Shown here: in pieces, positions 45,858 through 59,000 of the stretch
Position numbering within the stretch: the stretch's first letter is position 1
Layout: each line of letters begins with the position of its first letter
The notes under the pieces: model-generated
Database searches by the model: none
What the model was told of the DNA's origin: nothing
What the model saw: only the letters and a program-made list of their open reading frames with translations
Origin: Malurus cyaneus samueli
Lineage: Eukaryota > Chordata > Aves > Passeriformes > Maluridae
Reading direction: 5' to 3'
NCBI GenBank assembly: GCA_009741485.1
Contig: CM019236.1
Span: forward strand, 36,041,666 to 36,105,665
DNA length: 64,000 bases
Translations under genes and position numbers: made by a program

Positions 45858-46850
45858 AAATCACAGAACCCCAGTTGTAAGAGATCTTGAGAGAATAATT
45901 TGTCCATACTTTCATAGGAAAGGAACCAGGTGAGATTATTAGCGTCATCTCCATTGCATCTTGAAAGTTAAAGTGATGAGGACTCTGCTGGTTCTGGTGA
46001 AGTTTTCTAATGAGGAATTGCTCTCACTGCAAAAAATGTCTTTTTTACATCAAGATAAAATGTCTTCTTGTGCAACTTGTATCTTTTGCCCCTTGTCTTC
46101 AAAAGGTGACTCCTTGTGATGCGAGAGCATCTGTATTCTTTGTAGCTGCCTTCTAAGTATTAGAATACTGCAATGAAGTCCCTTCTGATCCTTTTCTTCA
46201 GGAATAAAAGGCATAGTTCCTTCTCGTCTTTCCTCAGAGGCAGGTTCTGCAGCCCTTTGTTCATTTTTGTGTCTTCCTTGAATTGTGAGGACCAGAAGGA
46301 GACACGATGCTTCGTATACTGCCCGACCAGCTGTGGTTAGAGCACGGTGATCCCCTCTGGCTCTGCCAGCAGCGCTCCTGCAGCCCAGGATGAGATTTGC
46401 CTTCGTAGCTGCAGCTTCAGCCCAGGATGAGATTTGCCTTTGTAGCTGCAGTGTCACACCAGTGACTCGTGTTCAATCGATTGTCCACCAGGAGCCTCCG
46501 TGCCCCTCCTGGCAAGGCTCCTCCCCAGGCATGCAGGTCCCAGCCTGGGCTCTTTGGTTCTGCCATCCCAGATGTGGGACTTTGTGCTTGTCTCTGCTGC
46601 AACTCGCACTGTTCATGCCAGTCCTCCCCTTTCAACCTGTCCAGGTGTCTTTGTAAGGTGTCATCATCCAGAACACCTGTGAAGATGTGGAACATTGATT
46701 CCTGAGGAGCCCCACTTGTGACAGGCTGTCAGCCTGAGTGAAAATCATTGATTACTCCTCTCTGAGTATGACTTGCTAACTAATTTCTTACCCATTTCAC
46801 AGACAACTCACCCAGTTTTGCCCATTTGTCCAGGAAAGTCTCTGTTCTTA
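45858..46850 (-). mobile_element. CR1-type LINE fragment, antisense
   Basis: The plus strand begins with aatcacagaaccccagttgt, the usual antisense CR1 tail, and continues ttgcccc, cttgtcttc and gaccagaaggagacacgatg. It then runs into a GC-rich part with cagcctgggctctttggttc and tttcaacctgtccaggtgtc. It is divergent, probably from an older subfamily. A 37-bp head-to-tail duplication lies inside it at about 46381-46453 (cagcccaggatgagatttgc). The 92- and 135-codon minus frames here are element-derived. Confidence 0.75.
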
Positions 46851-47681
46851 ATTCAGTTTCTACTCTAGCAGCTGAAAGAACTATGAGTAGAGGGTGCAAT
46901 TACCGATTGTTGTATGAACTCTGTTCACTCCCAAGTGCCATGTCCAGTGCATCATCCTAATACTTGCATAACCATATTTTCTTCTGTATGAGAAAATACT
47001 TCACTTTTAAGCCAGAGTTTCTAGCCTGGTGTTTTCAGAATTATGCAAAACCAAAGTCAACTTTATTGGAGAGAGGAGACTGTGTTTGGCATAAAAATCT
47101 TCACCATAGCTGTTTAGATATGATCTTGGTGAGAATGGTTGTTTAGCTTTTCTGTGTAGGACTGCACCCATTCTGTCCAGTTTTGAGGTTGCTGGATAGT
47201 ACTGGTTGCTGGTGGCTGCTTCCAGCAGGCAATGGATGTACTGTGTTTTTGCAGACCTCCTTGAAAAGATTTGTTGCTGCCAGAAAACTCAGTTTTTTAC
47301 TGAGGGCCTCAGTCTGAACATAATCCTTCATCCACCTGATAAAACAGGTTGCCTGCTGTAACTCTTTAGTCTAGGATTTATGACTAAATTATCATGGTTT
47401 AATTAAGTTATTCCTGGTCTAACATTGTGGCAGATGCATAACTGAGAAATTAATATCAAGGAGCACCACCTCTCTAATTTTCACTTAGCAAAAATCACCT
47501 ACTACAAAAAGTTAAGCCTAAGTCCACACATATTCAAGGTTATATCCCACGTTCTTTAGTGAAGCATTTCATCAATGATCTTAAGTCCCATGACTGAAAA
47601 TAATATTTTCTATTTATTTTTTTGTTATCAAAATCTGTCTTTCAATACAAACTTCTAGATTTCCTGTCTTTCTGCCAACAG
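46851..47681. other. Non-coding stretch
   Basis: Nothing recognised. Confidence 0.4.
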
Positions 47682-47715
47682 GCAGTGATACATTACTCAC
47701 TAGGATTAGGTAGAA
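47682..47715 (+). CDS. Tentative micro-exon in the plus-strand chain
   Basis: The acceptor is gtctttctgccaacag and the donor is a strong gtaagtctcc. The 34-nt block reads AVIHYSLGLGR, enters in phase 0 and leaves in phase 1, as required by the block at 48321. The splice sites are good but the block is too short to be convincing. Confidence 0.22.
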
Positions 47716-48320
47716 GTAAGTCTCCTTAATAGTGATTTATTTGTGCTCATCTACATATTTAGTAACTGCACAGTGAATTGTACATGATTGTTCATTGGTC
47801 AGTGCAAGAGAAAGGATCCCACCCAGTATGGGAAGCAACAGCCATGAAGACACCACAGTCTCCATAATTCTATATAAGATTCACACTCAAAATCAGAACA
47901 GCTTCTTCAATTGAAACATTTCAAGGTACAAAAAAGCAAACACTACATCAAGTTATTAACTGATAATATGCATTTTAAAACAGGTTTGAAAATGTACACT
48001 AGTGATCTTAATTTAGAGGAAGAATCAACAAGCCTACTAAAAAACTCTTATTTTTAAGATGGATGTCCATATTAAACAAAAAAACCCCAAACTAAGCAAT
48101 GAACCAAGCAAGCAAGCAAAGAAAGCCAAGTAAATTTATGCAAAAATATGTCTTTTTGTAAACTATGCAGCATTTGTTTACTCAAATATATATAGCTATA
48201 AAGTGATTACTTTCTTTATCCCTTCATTATTAGAAAGGACTGAAGCTATTTTTAACTTTCACAAGGGAAATATTATAGATAATTAAAATGAATGTATTCC
48301 ATTATCTTATCACTTTGCAG

Positions 48321-48380
48321 TTGCTGACAGTCATAACAAAATGTATCAAGCTGATGAATGGATAACATCCCCTTTGAATG
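48321..48380 (+). CDS. Candidate exon in the plus-strand chain
   Basis: The acceptor is ttatcactttgcag and the donor is gtaaagc after AATG. The 60-nt block is open only in the frame reading ADSHNKMYQADEWITSPLN and is phase 1 at both ends. Both other frames hit stops. It is plausible as coding by composition. The family is not recognised. Confidence 0.3.
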
Positions 48381-50601
48381 GTAAAGCAACACTTCAGTTC
48401 TCAGCGATTTTCCCCTTAATGGCTGGAGTGCCATTATTTGTGTTTTTTAATTAACTATCTAAACAAATATATATGACTTGCCTTCAAGCTATTATTTTTT
48501 GAAACTCCCACATAGATATTTTAATATATACAATTAATCTGAGTAACAGCAAGTTATGTGAGATAAACCATGTGGTAGAGATTGGATTTTGTGAGAACCA
48601 AGAAAATAGCAGGAACAAAATCTGTGTTTGCTTTTGTACAGTTTTCTAAATCACTTTATTTTCAGTAACTGATTGGCGGCCTGTGTCATGAGTAATCGAA
48701 ATCACATTGATTAGTGTGCATTTGCTTAGACATGTTCAGACTGAAACATGTCAAAGATGAACAAAGATAGGATAAAATAATGTTTCTTGTCTCATGGAAA
48801 TAATTCGTATTTCTTCAAATTAGAGGAACTTCTAACAGGTTATAAAGGACTAACAGGTTATAAAGGAAGGTTAAGCTGCATTTCAATCTGTGTATTTGAT
48901 TCATGGAGCTTACCAAAGCATCAACTGGGATATCATATTACTTGTGACCAAACCCTAAACTTAAACTTTTTCTCATAATTTTAGAAGGTGACAACCTCCT
49001 CTAACAATGCTGGAAATATTTTCCGTTGCTGCGGACCAATTCACCAAACAATGCAGTATGATTTTCTGATCTAAATACTGGCTCTAGTGTCGTTTTGCTT
49101 TTGCCATCACTTGTTGGATTTCAAACTGCTGATTTGCACTCGGAAAGATATAGCATTTTATAAATTATTCTCAGTGAACAAAGGACTGACAGTCATACAC
49201 ATGTCATCTGCTGCTCAGGATAGTGGCAGGCAAGAAGTTTTGTACTTTATTTCCTTTGTGCTCCTAGCAAGGAAGGTTTTTTTTTTAAAAAAAAATCCTA
49301 ATTAATGGGATTCATTTTGCTTTTGTCCAGCATTCTTTGTTTCCTAAAGGAGTTGAACTTTTTTTGTCCAAATTTTACCTACAGAAAAAAAATTCACTGA
49401 ATATTACAGGCAGAGAAGTGTGTGTATAAGTAACAAAAAACATCCATGAAGTTTGGATTCCAGTGGATTTGTGTCTTACATAGACTCAACTTTTTTTATG
49501 AAGATTCAGGTTACAACTGCTGCTTTTCTAAAGATATGGAGTGTGTAATGTGTGTTTTTGGGTGTCTAGTAACACTTGAATTTATGTTAATCTCTTTTCC
49601 ACATTTGAGATGATACCAAATTCGATATATTGGGCTAAAAATTCACTTCCTAAGCCTAACCAAAAAGACACTTGTTTTCCTAGAAGTTAAAAACCCAATG
49701 ATTACTTAATTAGTTTGACTGAAACTACCTATTCAGTGGTTCAAATGTGATGGTTTATGGGAAAGACTAGGTAGACTGCTGATCACTCTGTTACTGAGAT
49801 CAGCAGGGTATGGATGTATGATGCTAGTCTTCACAGAAAACTGGGGAAAAGAATGGAAACAATTACTCAGTCTAAAATGTGGTTGATGGTACTGCTCCTA
49901 TGGTGGCTAGATTATCACAAAATTTTTTGGTGACCTTAAGGTAAACCACAGTACTGCTCCCTAACTAGGAAGGTAATATATTGAGCACAAGTGTGAAAAA
50001 AGAATCCCTGTGGACATTTTTATTGATTCTGTGCCAATGCAAAATTTTCTAACATGGCTAACTTGTTCATAATGATGTATTGAAAATAAAACATAAGAAT
50101 ATTAATTGAATTTCAGTCATGTAAAGGTGAAAGTGCACCCACAAAGAGATGCAGATATTTGAGTATCATTAAACTGCTCCGAAAGGTTTGAATGCAAAAA
50201 TAACCAAATTGTTGGTTATATCCCATCATTCTCTAGGGGAAGAAAACCTTACAGTATTGAGCCTGTCCGTGGAATATTGTCATTAAGAGCAATAAACCAA
50301 ATTTAGCCCTACAGCACAGCTGTCTTATGGGTATTGAAAAAATAGTATTTTGAAATTAGAATTGCACTAGAAAGCTTTCACAGAACCATTTGTCAATGAA
50401 TCTAAATGATTTGTATAAAATATATTATTTGTTGCTCTTGAGGAAGTTTTAGGGAATATAGTCTGGAGGAACACTACAAACTGCTTTGTCATTTCTGGAG
50501 AAAAGTATTCAGGGTTTTGGTTTTGTTAGAGGCTTTTTTAAAAGCATCTTCTCCTGTAAGTAACGATACTGTGGGCATAAAGAATTTCCCTGGCTGCTCA
50601 C
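48381..50601. other. Non-coding stretch
   Basis: No named repeat or supported exon. A 17-bp direct duplication (ctaacaggttataaagga) lies near 48830-48868. Confidence 0.4.
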
Positions 50602-50876
50602 TTGTGAGGTTGTTGTTTTACAGGTCTCACTGTATTGGATGCTTTTTTTAAAACTTGCCTTTGACTGTCTATCTGTTTGACTTTTTGTCTTGAATTTTTG
50701 AGCACACTAGCTGGATGATTTAGTCCACTTGTTTCACGTCCCAGATGCAGAGGTTCTGACGCCCAGAAAACTCGGGAACAGAAACACAGCATCTGACCCA
50801 TTCTCACCATGGACATAACTTTTCTGTAGGAGCTAGTCTTACTCAGCTCTTCAGGGAGATACAAAGGTGAAGCCAA
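50602..50876 (-). CDS. Weak candidate minus-strand exon
   Basis: On the minus strand a frame of about 90 codons ends at CACAA followed by gtgagc, a strong donor. Its content is SPLYLPEELSKTSSYRKVMS near the start and KASNTVRPVKQQPHK at the end, soluble and basic. The acceptor is unclear (ccctgaag or ctcctacag). It would leave in phase 2, which does not fit the minus blocks at 41.1 kb or 10.5 kb directly. The family is not recognised and chance is possible. Confidence 0.22.
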
Positions 50877-53800
50877 AGAAATACACAGACCAACTTATTT
50901 TACAAGGAACTATTTAAAGAAATAAGATTTAGAACAGGGTAATGTAAAGTTTGTCATTCTTGCTTGCTGTCTTCTCAATACCTGGGTAAAACCTTTGCAC
51001 TCCTCACTTGCATACAATTTTTACCGCGAATAACGGGGTTTTATTTTCTTTGTAGTTCCTTTTACACTTCCTATGAAAAAATAGACTTCCTCCTCTCTTG
51101 GCTGAGCCTATATTATTGTTTTGAATTCCTTGCTACAGTGTGAGTACTTGTGTATTTTGAAAGAAGCATGTGACATCTTTGTTGTTATATTTCTGCCCCA
51201 ATCTGTATAGTCAGGCTATTTTTGGGAAGTTGGATAGATCTCATTTCCCTTAAGGTATCATTTTCCTAAACTCGGGTGAGTATATATATGTATATATTCT
51301 AAGTTTATCAGTTCTAACTGATGGGTGACTTAGGCATCAAAATCTAAAAGGTGGGATATGAAAGCTCTGTGTAGGGAATCTAGTTACAAAAAGTAGTCAT
51401 CTCCGTCGCATAACTGATCCACTCCTTAATCTGGCTTTTGATATGGATTTGATGAATTTCCCCCAGAAAACCTGTTTCCCATTGATGATTGTGAAGGGAG
51501 GCTAACTGGTAACATTGTGTTTGATGCCTAATTTAGATGCCTAAATTTCAGTAAGATGTCTCCTACCTCATGTGTTTAGACTTCCACAGAGTAAATTTTT
51601 TCTGCAATACCTCATTTTGCAGATATCCCTTAAATCTTTGTGAAGTACAGTTGTCATGTTCTGTCTATCTTTTTTTCTGGTATACAGTGGGTTACTACTC
51701 TATGATTGTACTACTGCTGACAGTCACAACTAGATGTGCAGAAATAAAATCAGAATGTCAGTCACATTATCAGGATTACGCATGCATTACCACCTGCAAT
51801 CAACAGTGCATATCCTGATGAGACTGAGAGGTATTTTGCATTGACTGAAGTGCACTCAATTCAGGCTTGAATACAAGTGAGTACTTTGCAAAAGATAAAA
51901 ATACCATTAGGTGCATTTGAAGGTGAGAAATGCAAGGTAAATCACCTTTTCTGGCTTGTCTTTAACTTTCCTTTGTCTCCCTGTCTCTCTTCAGTGGCTG
52001 TCCTCCTTTCCACCTGTCTCTTGCCTTCAACACTTTTTTGACAACTAAGAGTGTTGCAGAAGTTATTGATTTTGTCCAGGAGTACCTGAAATTGACAGAT
52101 TACACACTCAAAGTCATCCCACATGTAAGACTGTGAAACAGTGAAAGTCACTAAGTACGCAACTAATATGACACTTAGATATTTTTGGGTGCAAGGAACA
52201 TGCCCAGATGTGTTTTTCTCTCTTTGTTGATAACGCTTTAATGGAAACAAGATGAACATGCTTGGGTGTTGAGAGCTAAAGGGAGGCTGTATGGAGATTA
52301 CAACCACGAGTTTTCAGGATTCCCTAATGCTCAAGGACATGGAGCATTTATCCTCTAAATTTATTTATTTTATTACAGATTATGACAAATACCACAAAAT
52401 TAGCCACTAGCAAGTAAACTGGCACAAAAAAAAATAGTAAAAAATCACCTACAGCAAGTATATTTATGATGAATACAATACATTCATATCCAGCTATTAC
52501 AAACTAATGTCAACAATCAATAATATAGTATCAGTCAATAGTATTGTAGCAGCCAACAATAGCAGCAATCAATCACAGAGCAACAATCACCAATTAGGTA
52601 TGTATTATTACAAGTTACTGTGAACTTTTCATTATTGTAGCAACTTCTCCACAATGTAGTATTGGATATTATAGATTATTTATATGGATTTATAATAGGT
52701 ATATCAAGGGGATTAGACAAATTTCAGAAGGGGACACACCGTCTCAAAATGGGTGGCAAACTAATTCCAGAGGTGAGCCCAACCAGCCCAGAAATGGGAG
52801 CACAAACCAAACCTACCCCCAAAGTAGGTCCAAAAGGGGGACCAGTGAGATTACAGGCTGTCTTGCTTCAAAGGTGATCTGTGGTACAGAATCTGGAGTG
52901 AGCACCGAAGACCTCATAGAAAGTTAGTGTGGAGAATTCGACCAGTTTAGAAAAGAAAAAGTATGTGTGGCAAGATAAGTCCTGGGAAGAGAGACTCAGT
53001 TTTGAATAGAAATTAAGCTTTATCAGAGACACAAAACAGTATGAAGTATCATTGCTTCAAGCAGACAATATATGCTCAAATTTCCATTTTCAACTGTAAC
53101 AGACAGTTCATGAGGCTTTCTTTCTTTCAGAGGAATTTCTATTTTTCTCACACTGTTTTCCACCATCTCACATGGTAGGGTGTCATTTAAGTTCCTTGTG
53201 TTTGCACCTACTGATGGTATCTCAGGATGTCTCCTCTTTCTACGTATACCAACAGTACTTCCAAGAAATCAGCTGCCCTTTTCAAGGATGTTACTGTTTC
53301 ACAGGTCTAGTTCCCAGGCTCACACCTCCCAAGCTGGCAGGCGTTTTCTGTCAGTATTTTTCAGTAGACATTTTCTTCTGTTCAGCTCTTTTCCGCTCTA
53401 GCCAGGCTGTCTTTCAAGGCAGCTCACAACAATGATACATCTAAGTAGAAATCTTGTTGCCAGTCTGATAACAAATCTTCTGATAGCAACTCCTCAGAGT
53501 TCTGGTTTTGTTTGTCAGATGTTTCTTAGGTATCACAATAATTCCAGCCTGTATCTTACATATTTCTTTTCATTTGGTTTCTTTTCTGGATCACATGTTG
53601 TTTTTCAACACTGTAACATTTTCAGAGATAACAAGAACAAAAAAATTACAACATTCTGGAACTAGAAAGTGCAGATTGCTTTAATTAAAAATCACTCAAA
53701 ATGTTCATATGGGAACAGGTTGTGGAAACAGATCAGAGATAACAGAAGATTTTAGGCTAAGCCTAGCATGAATATTTTCAAAGATTATGACAAATTATCT

Positions 53801-53994
53801 TTTTTGGTTTTTTGTCACACATAATACAAATTTATATAGCTTATGTTTTTTGAAGGCTTGAGTTTTTCAGGGTGATGTATGTGTATTCAGCTATTACAGA
53901 AAGGTCAGAAGTATGCAAAAAAAAGGAGACAGGAATACATAGTGGGGAAATAAGAACTGATCATTCTCCAGAACTCAACTGCACACAGCAAATA
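50877..53994. other. Non-coding stretch with a low-complexity tract
   Basis: Around 52490-52600 the sequence is an imperfect CAAT/CAACAAT-rich tract. The flanking 52380-53000 could be a decayed LTR, but termini and a duplication could not be found. A 121-codon minus frame at 51942-52307 has no recognisable content. Confidence 0.35.
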
Positions 53995-54860
53995 CAGAAT
54001 CGCGTAACAGTTAAGTTTGGAAGGCACTTCTGGATTTCTTTTAAGTCCAAGATGTCTGCTCAAAACAAGCTGTGTCCAGTCTGGTGTTTAATAACTTTAA
54101 GGATGGAGATAATACACTCCATGGGAAATTAGAGCACACTCACAGCAAAGAAGGTGGGGTTTATGCTTAAATGGAATTTCCTTTATTTCAATTCCTTTTG
54201 TCCTGTCACTGCCACTTAGAAGAGGCTGGCTTCAACTTCTTTGCTTTAACCTGTGTGGTATTTACACTTACTGGTAAGATTTCCCAGAGACATTTCTCCT
54301 GAAGGCCAAGGAGTCCTCACTCTTTCAGCCTCTCCTTGTGTGGGGGATGATGCGTTCTCCTAGTATTTTTAGGGCTCTTTGGTAGACTTGCTTCAGTATG
54401 TTTATCTTTTGTAGCGAGCCCACAACATTACTCCAAACTTGTCTCACCAGTAGAGGAAGAGGGAAAGGATGACACCCCTCAAATTGCTGGAGATGCTCCC
54501 CCTAAAGCTCAAAGTTGTTGCCTTTTTTTTTCACAAAGGCACATTTATGCCTTATGTTCACCTTGTAGACTCTGAGGCCCTTTTCTGAACTGCCATTGCT
54601 CACGCAGTCAGCCTTCATGAATGATACATGGGGCATTATATTTCTTCCATAATACATGAAGTTATTCCTTCCCGGGTGCTTGACTTTTGAATTCCCTTTG
54701 AATTTACTAAGGTAATTCATTTTTCCATGTCTCAGGGTTGTCCACTGAATAGCCACACAGCCATCTCACGTATCATCTACTTACGCTCATAAAATTTTAT
54801 ATCACGCACAAACTTGCTGATGGCGTACCTCGCTGTCTAGTCATCCAGGCGCATGCCAGG
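53995..54860 (-). mobile_element. CR1 LINE fragment, antisense
   Basis: A decayed tail (cagaatcgcgtaacagttaa, then tttggaaggcacttctgg) is followed by the recognisable antisense CR1 blocks. These are ttccttttgtcctgtcactg, cctctccttgtgtgg, ttttagggctctttggtaga, then gcccacaacattactcc and ctcaccag. After a ttgttgcc/poly-T patch it reaches blocks near 54780-54850 that match the ORF2 side. Numerous indels. Confidence 0.8.
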
Positions 54861-55186
54861 ACTGATAGAATACTGAAGAATTTTAAATTGTCATGTTTGT
54901 AACCAGTGGAGATAATGAAACATGGAGAATACACTCTTGTGTCTCTGCATAAAATATTTAGATGGGAAACAGCTTTTGTTTATATTTATATATTAATAGA
55001 TGTATAGCATGTGGTGCATATTGAATATTTAAATATTTGTGCACTTAATTATATAGGTATATGTTAAGGTATTTATACATTTCTTTCTTTACCTCGGGGT
55101 TTGGATCTGAAGTAAAGTCGGACAAGGGGTATTACTGTGTCTGTGGACTCAAAAATCAGAACTTTTCACATTTAATGACAAATCAC
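54861..55186. other. AT-rich spacer between two CR1 copies
   Basis: Nothing recognised. Confidence 0.4.
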
Positions 55187-55745
55187 AGAATCATAGAATG
55201 CGATTGAGATTAGACAGAGACCTCCAAGATCACCGAGTCCAACCTTTATGAAGCACCCACTGTGGTTCAAGCACAGAACACAGTCCCGGCAGTTGGTGCA
55301 CCGCCACAGATGCCTTTGAATAGCTGCCAGGAATGGTGATGTCTACCACTGACCTTGGTCAAGGCCTGTTCAAGTTAACAAATTATCCACCAGAGAATTT
55401 TTCCTAATATCTCAACCGGACCGCACCCTGGGCACACGTTGAGGCCATTTCCCTTGTCCTGTCACTTGCAGGGATAGATACAGATAATATCTCAGGTAGC
55501 TGCAGAGAGTTTAATGGTGCCAGCCCTGGCACTCCTTTTCTCCAGTGTTGCTCTCATAAGGCTCGGTGGTCGCGTTCATGGCTGCGTTTGCGCCATCTCG
55601 TGACAGCTCGCAGTCACCGTTAATTGTCCTTTCCTTGTAAGGGAGTGAGGAGCCAAAACCAATTTGATGTGCGGCCTCACTGGTGCCAAGGGTAGGGGAA
55701 CAATCCCTCCCACAATCCTGTTTGCCACACCATTATTGATAAAAA
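55187..55745 (-). mobile_element. CR1 LINE 3' fragment, antisense
   Basis: It begins with the antisense terminal block tcacagaatcatagaatgcg. Then come agacctccaagatcaccgag, tccaacctttatg, ttgtcctgtcacttgcag and the distal part gatgtgcggcctcactggtg. It ends near 55745. Confidence 0.9.
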
Positions 55746-56798
55746 TAAAGATGTTATTTTGAAACAGTATCAATTACAGGGATAATTGTGGAAAGTGAGA
55801 GAGTTGCATTTCAGTTTTGTGCTCCTTGTCAGAAAACCAAGAAGTCACAGAAGTCTTTGGGTCAGTGAGAAGAGAGATCTCTTACTTCAGTATCCACCCC
55901 TCCTCTCGCAGTTTTGATGGACTCTTCTTCTTTGTTCTAAAATTACCCACCCACCAGTCATGCTATGTATGTAACTCTGACATGGCAGTAGAAGGAATAC
56001 ACCAGACTCCAAATCTCACAACCACATAGGTATTTTTCCTCTGCTTATGGAGTTAGACATCTTGAAGTGCCTGTAGATGTCTCTTTAGTAGCATGCAAAT
56101 ATTTCCAGGGAGCAGCTCATACCCGGGGTTTGCTGCAGAGCAGTCAGTAAGGTAAAGCTTAAAAGCATAATTCAAAGATCATTCAGTAATTTAAATTTTT
56201 TGTGTCTCAGACATGAGCATGTGATTGTTTCTTGCTTTCCTTTCATTTCAGAATATGTAATTTTAAACAGAATTAATAAAAACTCAAATTAGCTGTGGAG
56301 AAATTAAAGATCAGACATAGGTTTAGGACATGTTTTAGAGCAACTACTGTAATGGTGAAGCAGATTTGTAAAGAAACTCATTCATTGGATTTAAGATTGA
56401 TTATCTTTGATTGTATTGGTAGGTAGAAGACAATCAAACCTGTTGCTGTGAAGTTAAAGAAGTTTTTAGGGTTACAGGGTTAGTGGCAATGTGCAGAATA
56501 ATGAACAGAAATAAGGCTGAGAAATATTTAGTTTCTGTTGGCTAAAAGATCTAAAAGATCAAGTAGCATCAAAGAGCGATATCGTCCTGTAGTTTTAGCA
56601 TACTCAAATTAGTTTATTGACTAGCTAAGTAGCTAATTTTTGAAATAAGATTCCATGCAAGACACACAGAACATACTGCTCTAGGATTCACAGTGAGGAC
56701 ACTTTTGAGTTAATGAATCAGTGACTGAATAATTATGGAGCACTCCAACAACAAGTCTGGACCAAACAGAGAAAATGTGCTGATCTACTGCTAGAAAA
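55746..56798. other. Non-coding stretch
   Basis: Nothing recognised. Confidence 0.4.
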
Positions 56799-56823
56799 NN
56801 NNNNNNNNNNNNNNNNNNNNNNN
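56799..56823. other. Assembly gap of 25 Ns in poly-A
   Basis: 25 N bases are preceded by aaaa and followed by A-rich sequence with one G interruption to 56858. This marks a scaffold join or an unresolved homopolymer, so the real length of the A tract is unknown. Confidence 0.98.
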
Positions 56824-56858
56824 AAAAAAAAAAAGAAAAAAAAAAAAAAAAAAAAAAA

Positions 56859-59000
56859 GTCCCAAATCAGAGCTACCGTGTGGTTCTTTAGAAATGTGTG
56901 ATATACTGAGATACTGGGAAAGTCTTAAGACTGTGGTGCTGACCTGTTAGAAGATGATGACAGCTGTCTAAACACATCAGAGCTGCCAGAAAGGGTGCCA
57001 GGCAGAGAACAGTTAGAGAACTGTAAGAGATGGTTCTGAAAATTGTGAGGCATCAGACGTGCATGGTCAGTGTTGTAGTTCCTGACAAATTCTGTGCTGC
57101 AATACCAAGCAGGAGTGCTGGTATCTAAGCTAGAAGGCAACATTGAGTCAATAAGCACATGATTGTGTTGTAAGAGTTTTGTGCATGAATGGAAGCAGTT
57201 GAAGCAAAAGAACATATACTCTTGTGGCAGTCAGAAAGCCAGTGTCAAAAAGAAATTCTGGTAGCAGAGCTAGTAGCACTCATTGTCCAAATAACACCAC
57301 TGCACATCACAGCCTGCATCAACTCTAGTTTTCTTGCTTTCATCTGAATCACACCTTGTTTTTCAGACTTTTGCTTTCTTTCAATCTGAAACTGATGATC
57401 ACAAAACAACAAAAAAGGTCTTTTCCCACTTAGAGTAAAACAGAGTCTCCCTAAAGATCCTTATATTGAAGGCAATTGAAAGCATCATATTTTGTAAACT
57501 CCTTGCTTTTTCTGCAGAGGTAGAAGAGAATATATTGGTTTTGAAGAGCTAAGAAAATAATGAAATACTGAGATTTTTTAAGTGTTATATTTTAAAATAT
57601 CCTATTATGTGGTATTTAGTATAAAGCAAAAATAAAATATTTAGATCAGACTTTATCTATTACAAAGTCTTACTTTCTTTTTGAGACTACAGATCCTTTC
57701 CTAATCAATGATGCATATATTGATTGACAGGTGCTGTGCTAAAGCTAGACAATTTCTTTTACGTGTTGATTTTTTCTTTAAAGCTGTTGAATTCTCAGTG
57801 TTCCTTGTGATTATTGTCAAAAATCAGAAATTTTACTTAATTAAGAAATAAAACAATAGTATTTGTACTACTTCTATGTATTGTTGATGCATATGGATCA
57901 TTAAAAATACTGCATCTATTTATGTGACTGTATAATAATAAATGACAATTACTATGCATTTGTAATATGGGCTAAATCGAAATGTTGAATCTAATAGTCC
58001 GTTCATCACCAGAAAGGGTCAATGACTATCTTACACTTACAATTGAGCATTTACTGATCTGCATGATTAAACAATTGTTAATTTTCCTACCGCCTCTGGT
58101 CAGGAAGATTAGGCTTTATTAACTTTCTAATAATTTCCATTACAGAAAGCTTATCTTTACTAGAAAGATGCCTGCTTGTGCATCTAAATCTTTATCTTCT
58201 CAGTTTCATCTCAAGACATTGCATTAATTGGTATGTAACATAAGATATAAGGGTTCTGAATCTGAAAAATGATGATCTCATTAGAATATCAGGGAATGGA
58301 GGAAGAGAAATTCAGTGTTCAGAATCAGTGTTACTGCCTGATCAGATCTGAATTGTGCATATTTGTATGTGAGAGAATGAGCTATTAGCATATGTTGGAC
58401 TACATTTCTCATATACCATTTGTATCCCATTTGGAAAGATTTGAGAAAAAACGGTATTTTTTTAGCGTGTTATCTCACAGTGTAGCAAATCGTTCCAGAT
58501 AATCAGGGCCTGAAGATGTGATGTTCATACAACAAAAAATTATTATCTGTGAATGGTGCAGTCAAGGAACTGAAAAGACATAACTGAAATGTGGGATGGA
58601 GATGGAAAAAAAAAAAAAAAGAAGTGCAAGGGCAGGTCAATTTATAAATAATAAATGTTTGTATTAGGTTCAGAACTTGGGAATTTCACTAACTTGCAGA
58701 ACAGATTTAGCAAGTCAAAATTTATTCCAAGTCATTGTCTCAAAGTAGGAAAGTCTTAAGGCTTCTATCGTCCTTCGATTCCTTCAAAGGATTTTTTCTT
58801 TGTGTTGTTCTTTGGTTTAGTTTTTTTTTCCTACACCAAATAGAAAGGCTCCTAGAATCTAATAAGGGATTAAATTTCAGCACAGTACCCCTGCTGTAAA
58901 GTCCTACCTATGCTTTTTACACCTACAATTTATCTTGAATTTACTAGCAAAATCAAGAAGAGACAAAATGAGAAGAAAATATCTCTTCAAAATACTTGTG
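56859..59000. other. Non-coding AT-rich stretch
   Basis: No supported gene or named repeat. An A run lies at about 58606-58620. An acceptor-led frame near 57367 (TFAFFQSETDDHKTTKK) has a poor donor and the wrong phase. Confidence 0.4.

Noticed and set aside
46050..46705. Minus frames of 92 and 135 codons and plus frames opposite
   Set aside because: They lie within an antisense CR1 copy and the duplicated 37-bp unit explains part of their length.
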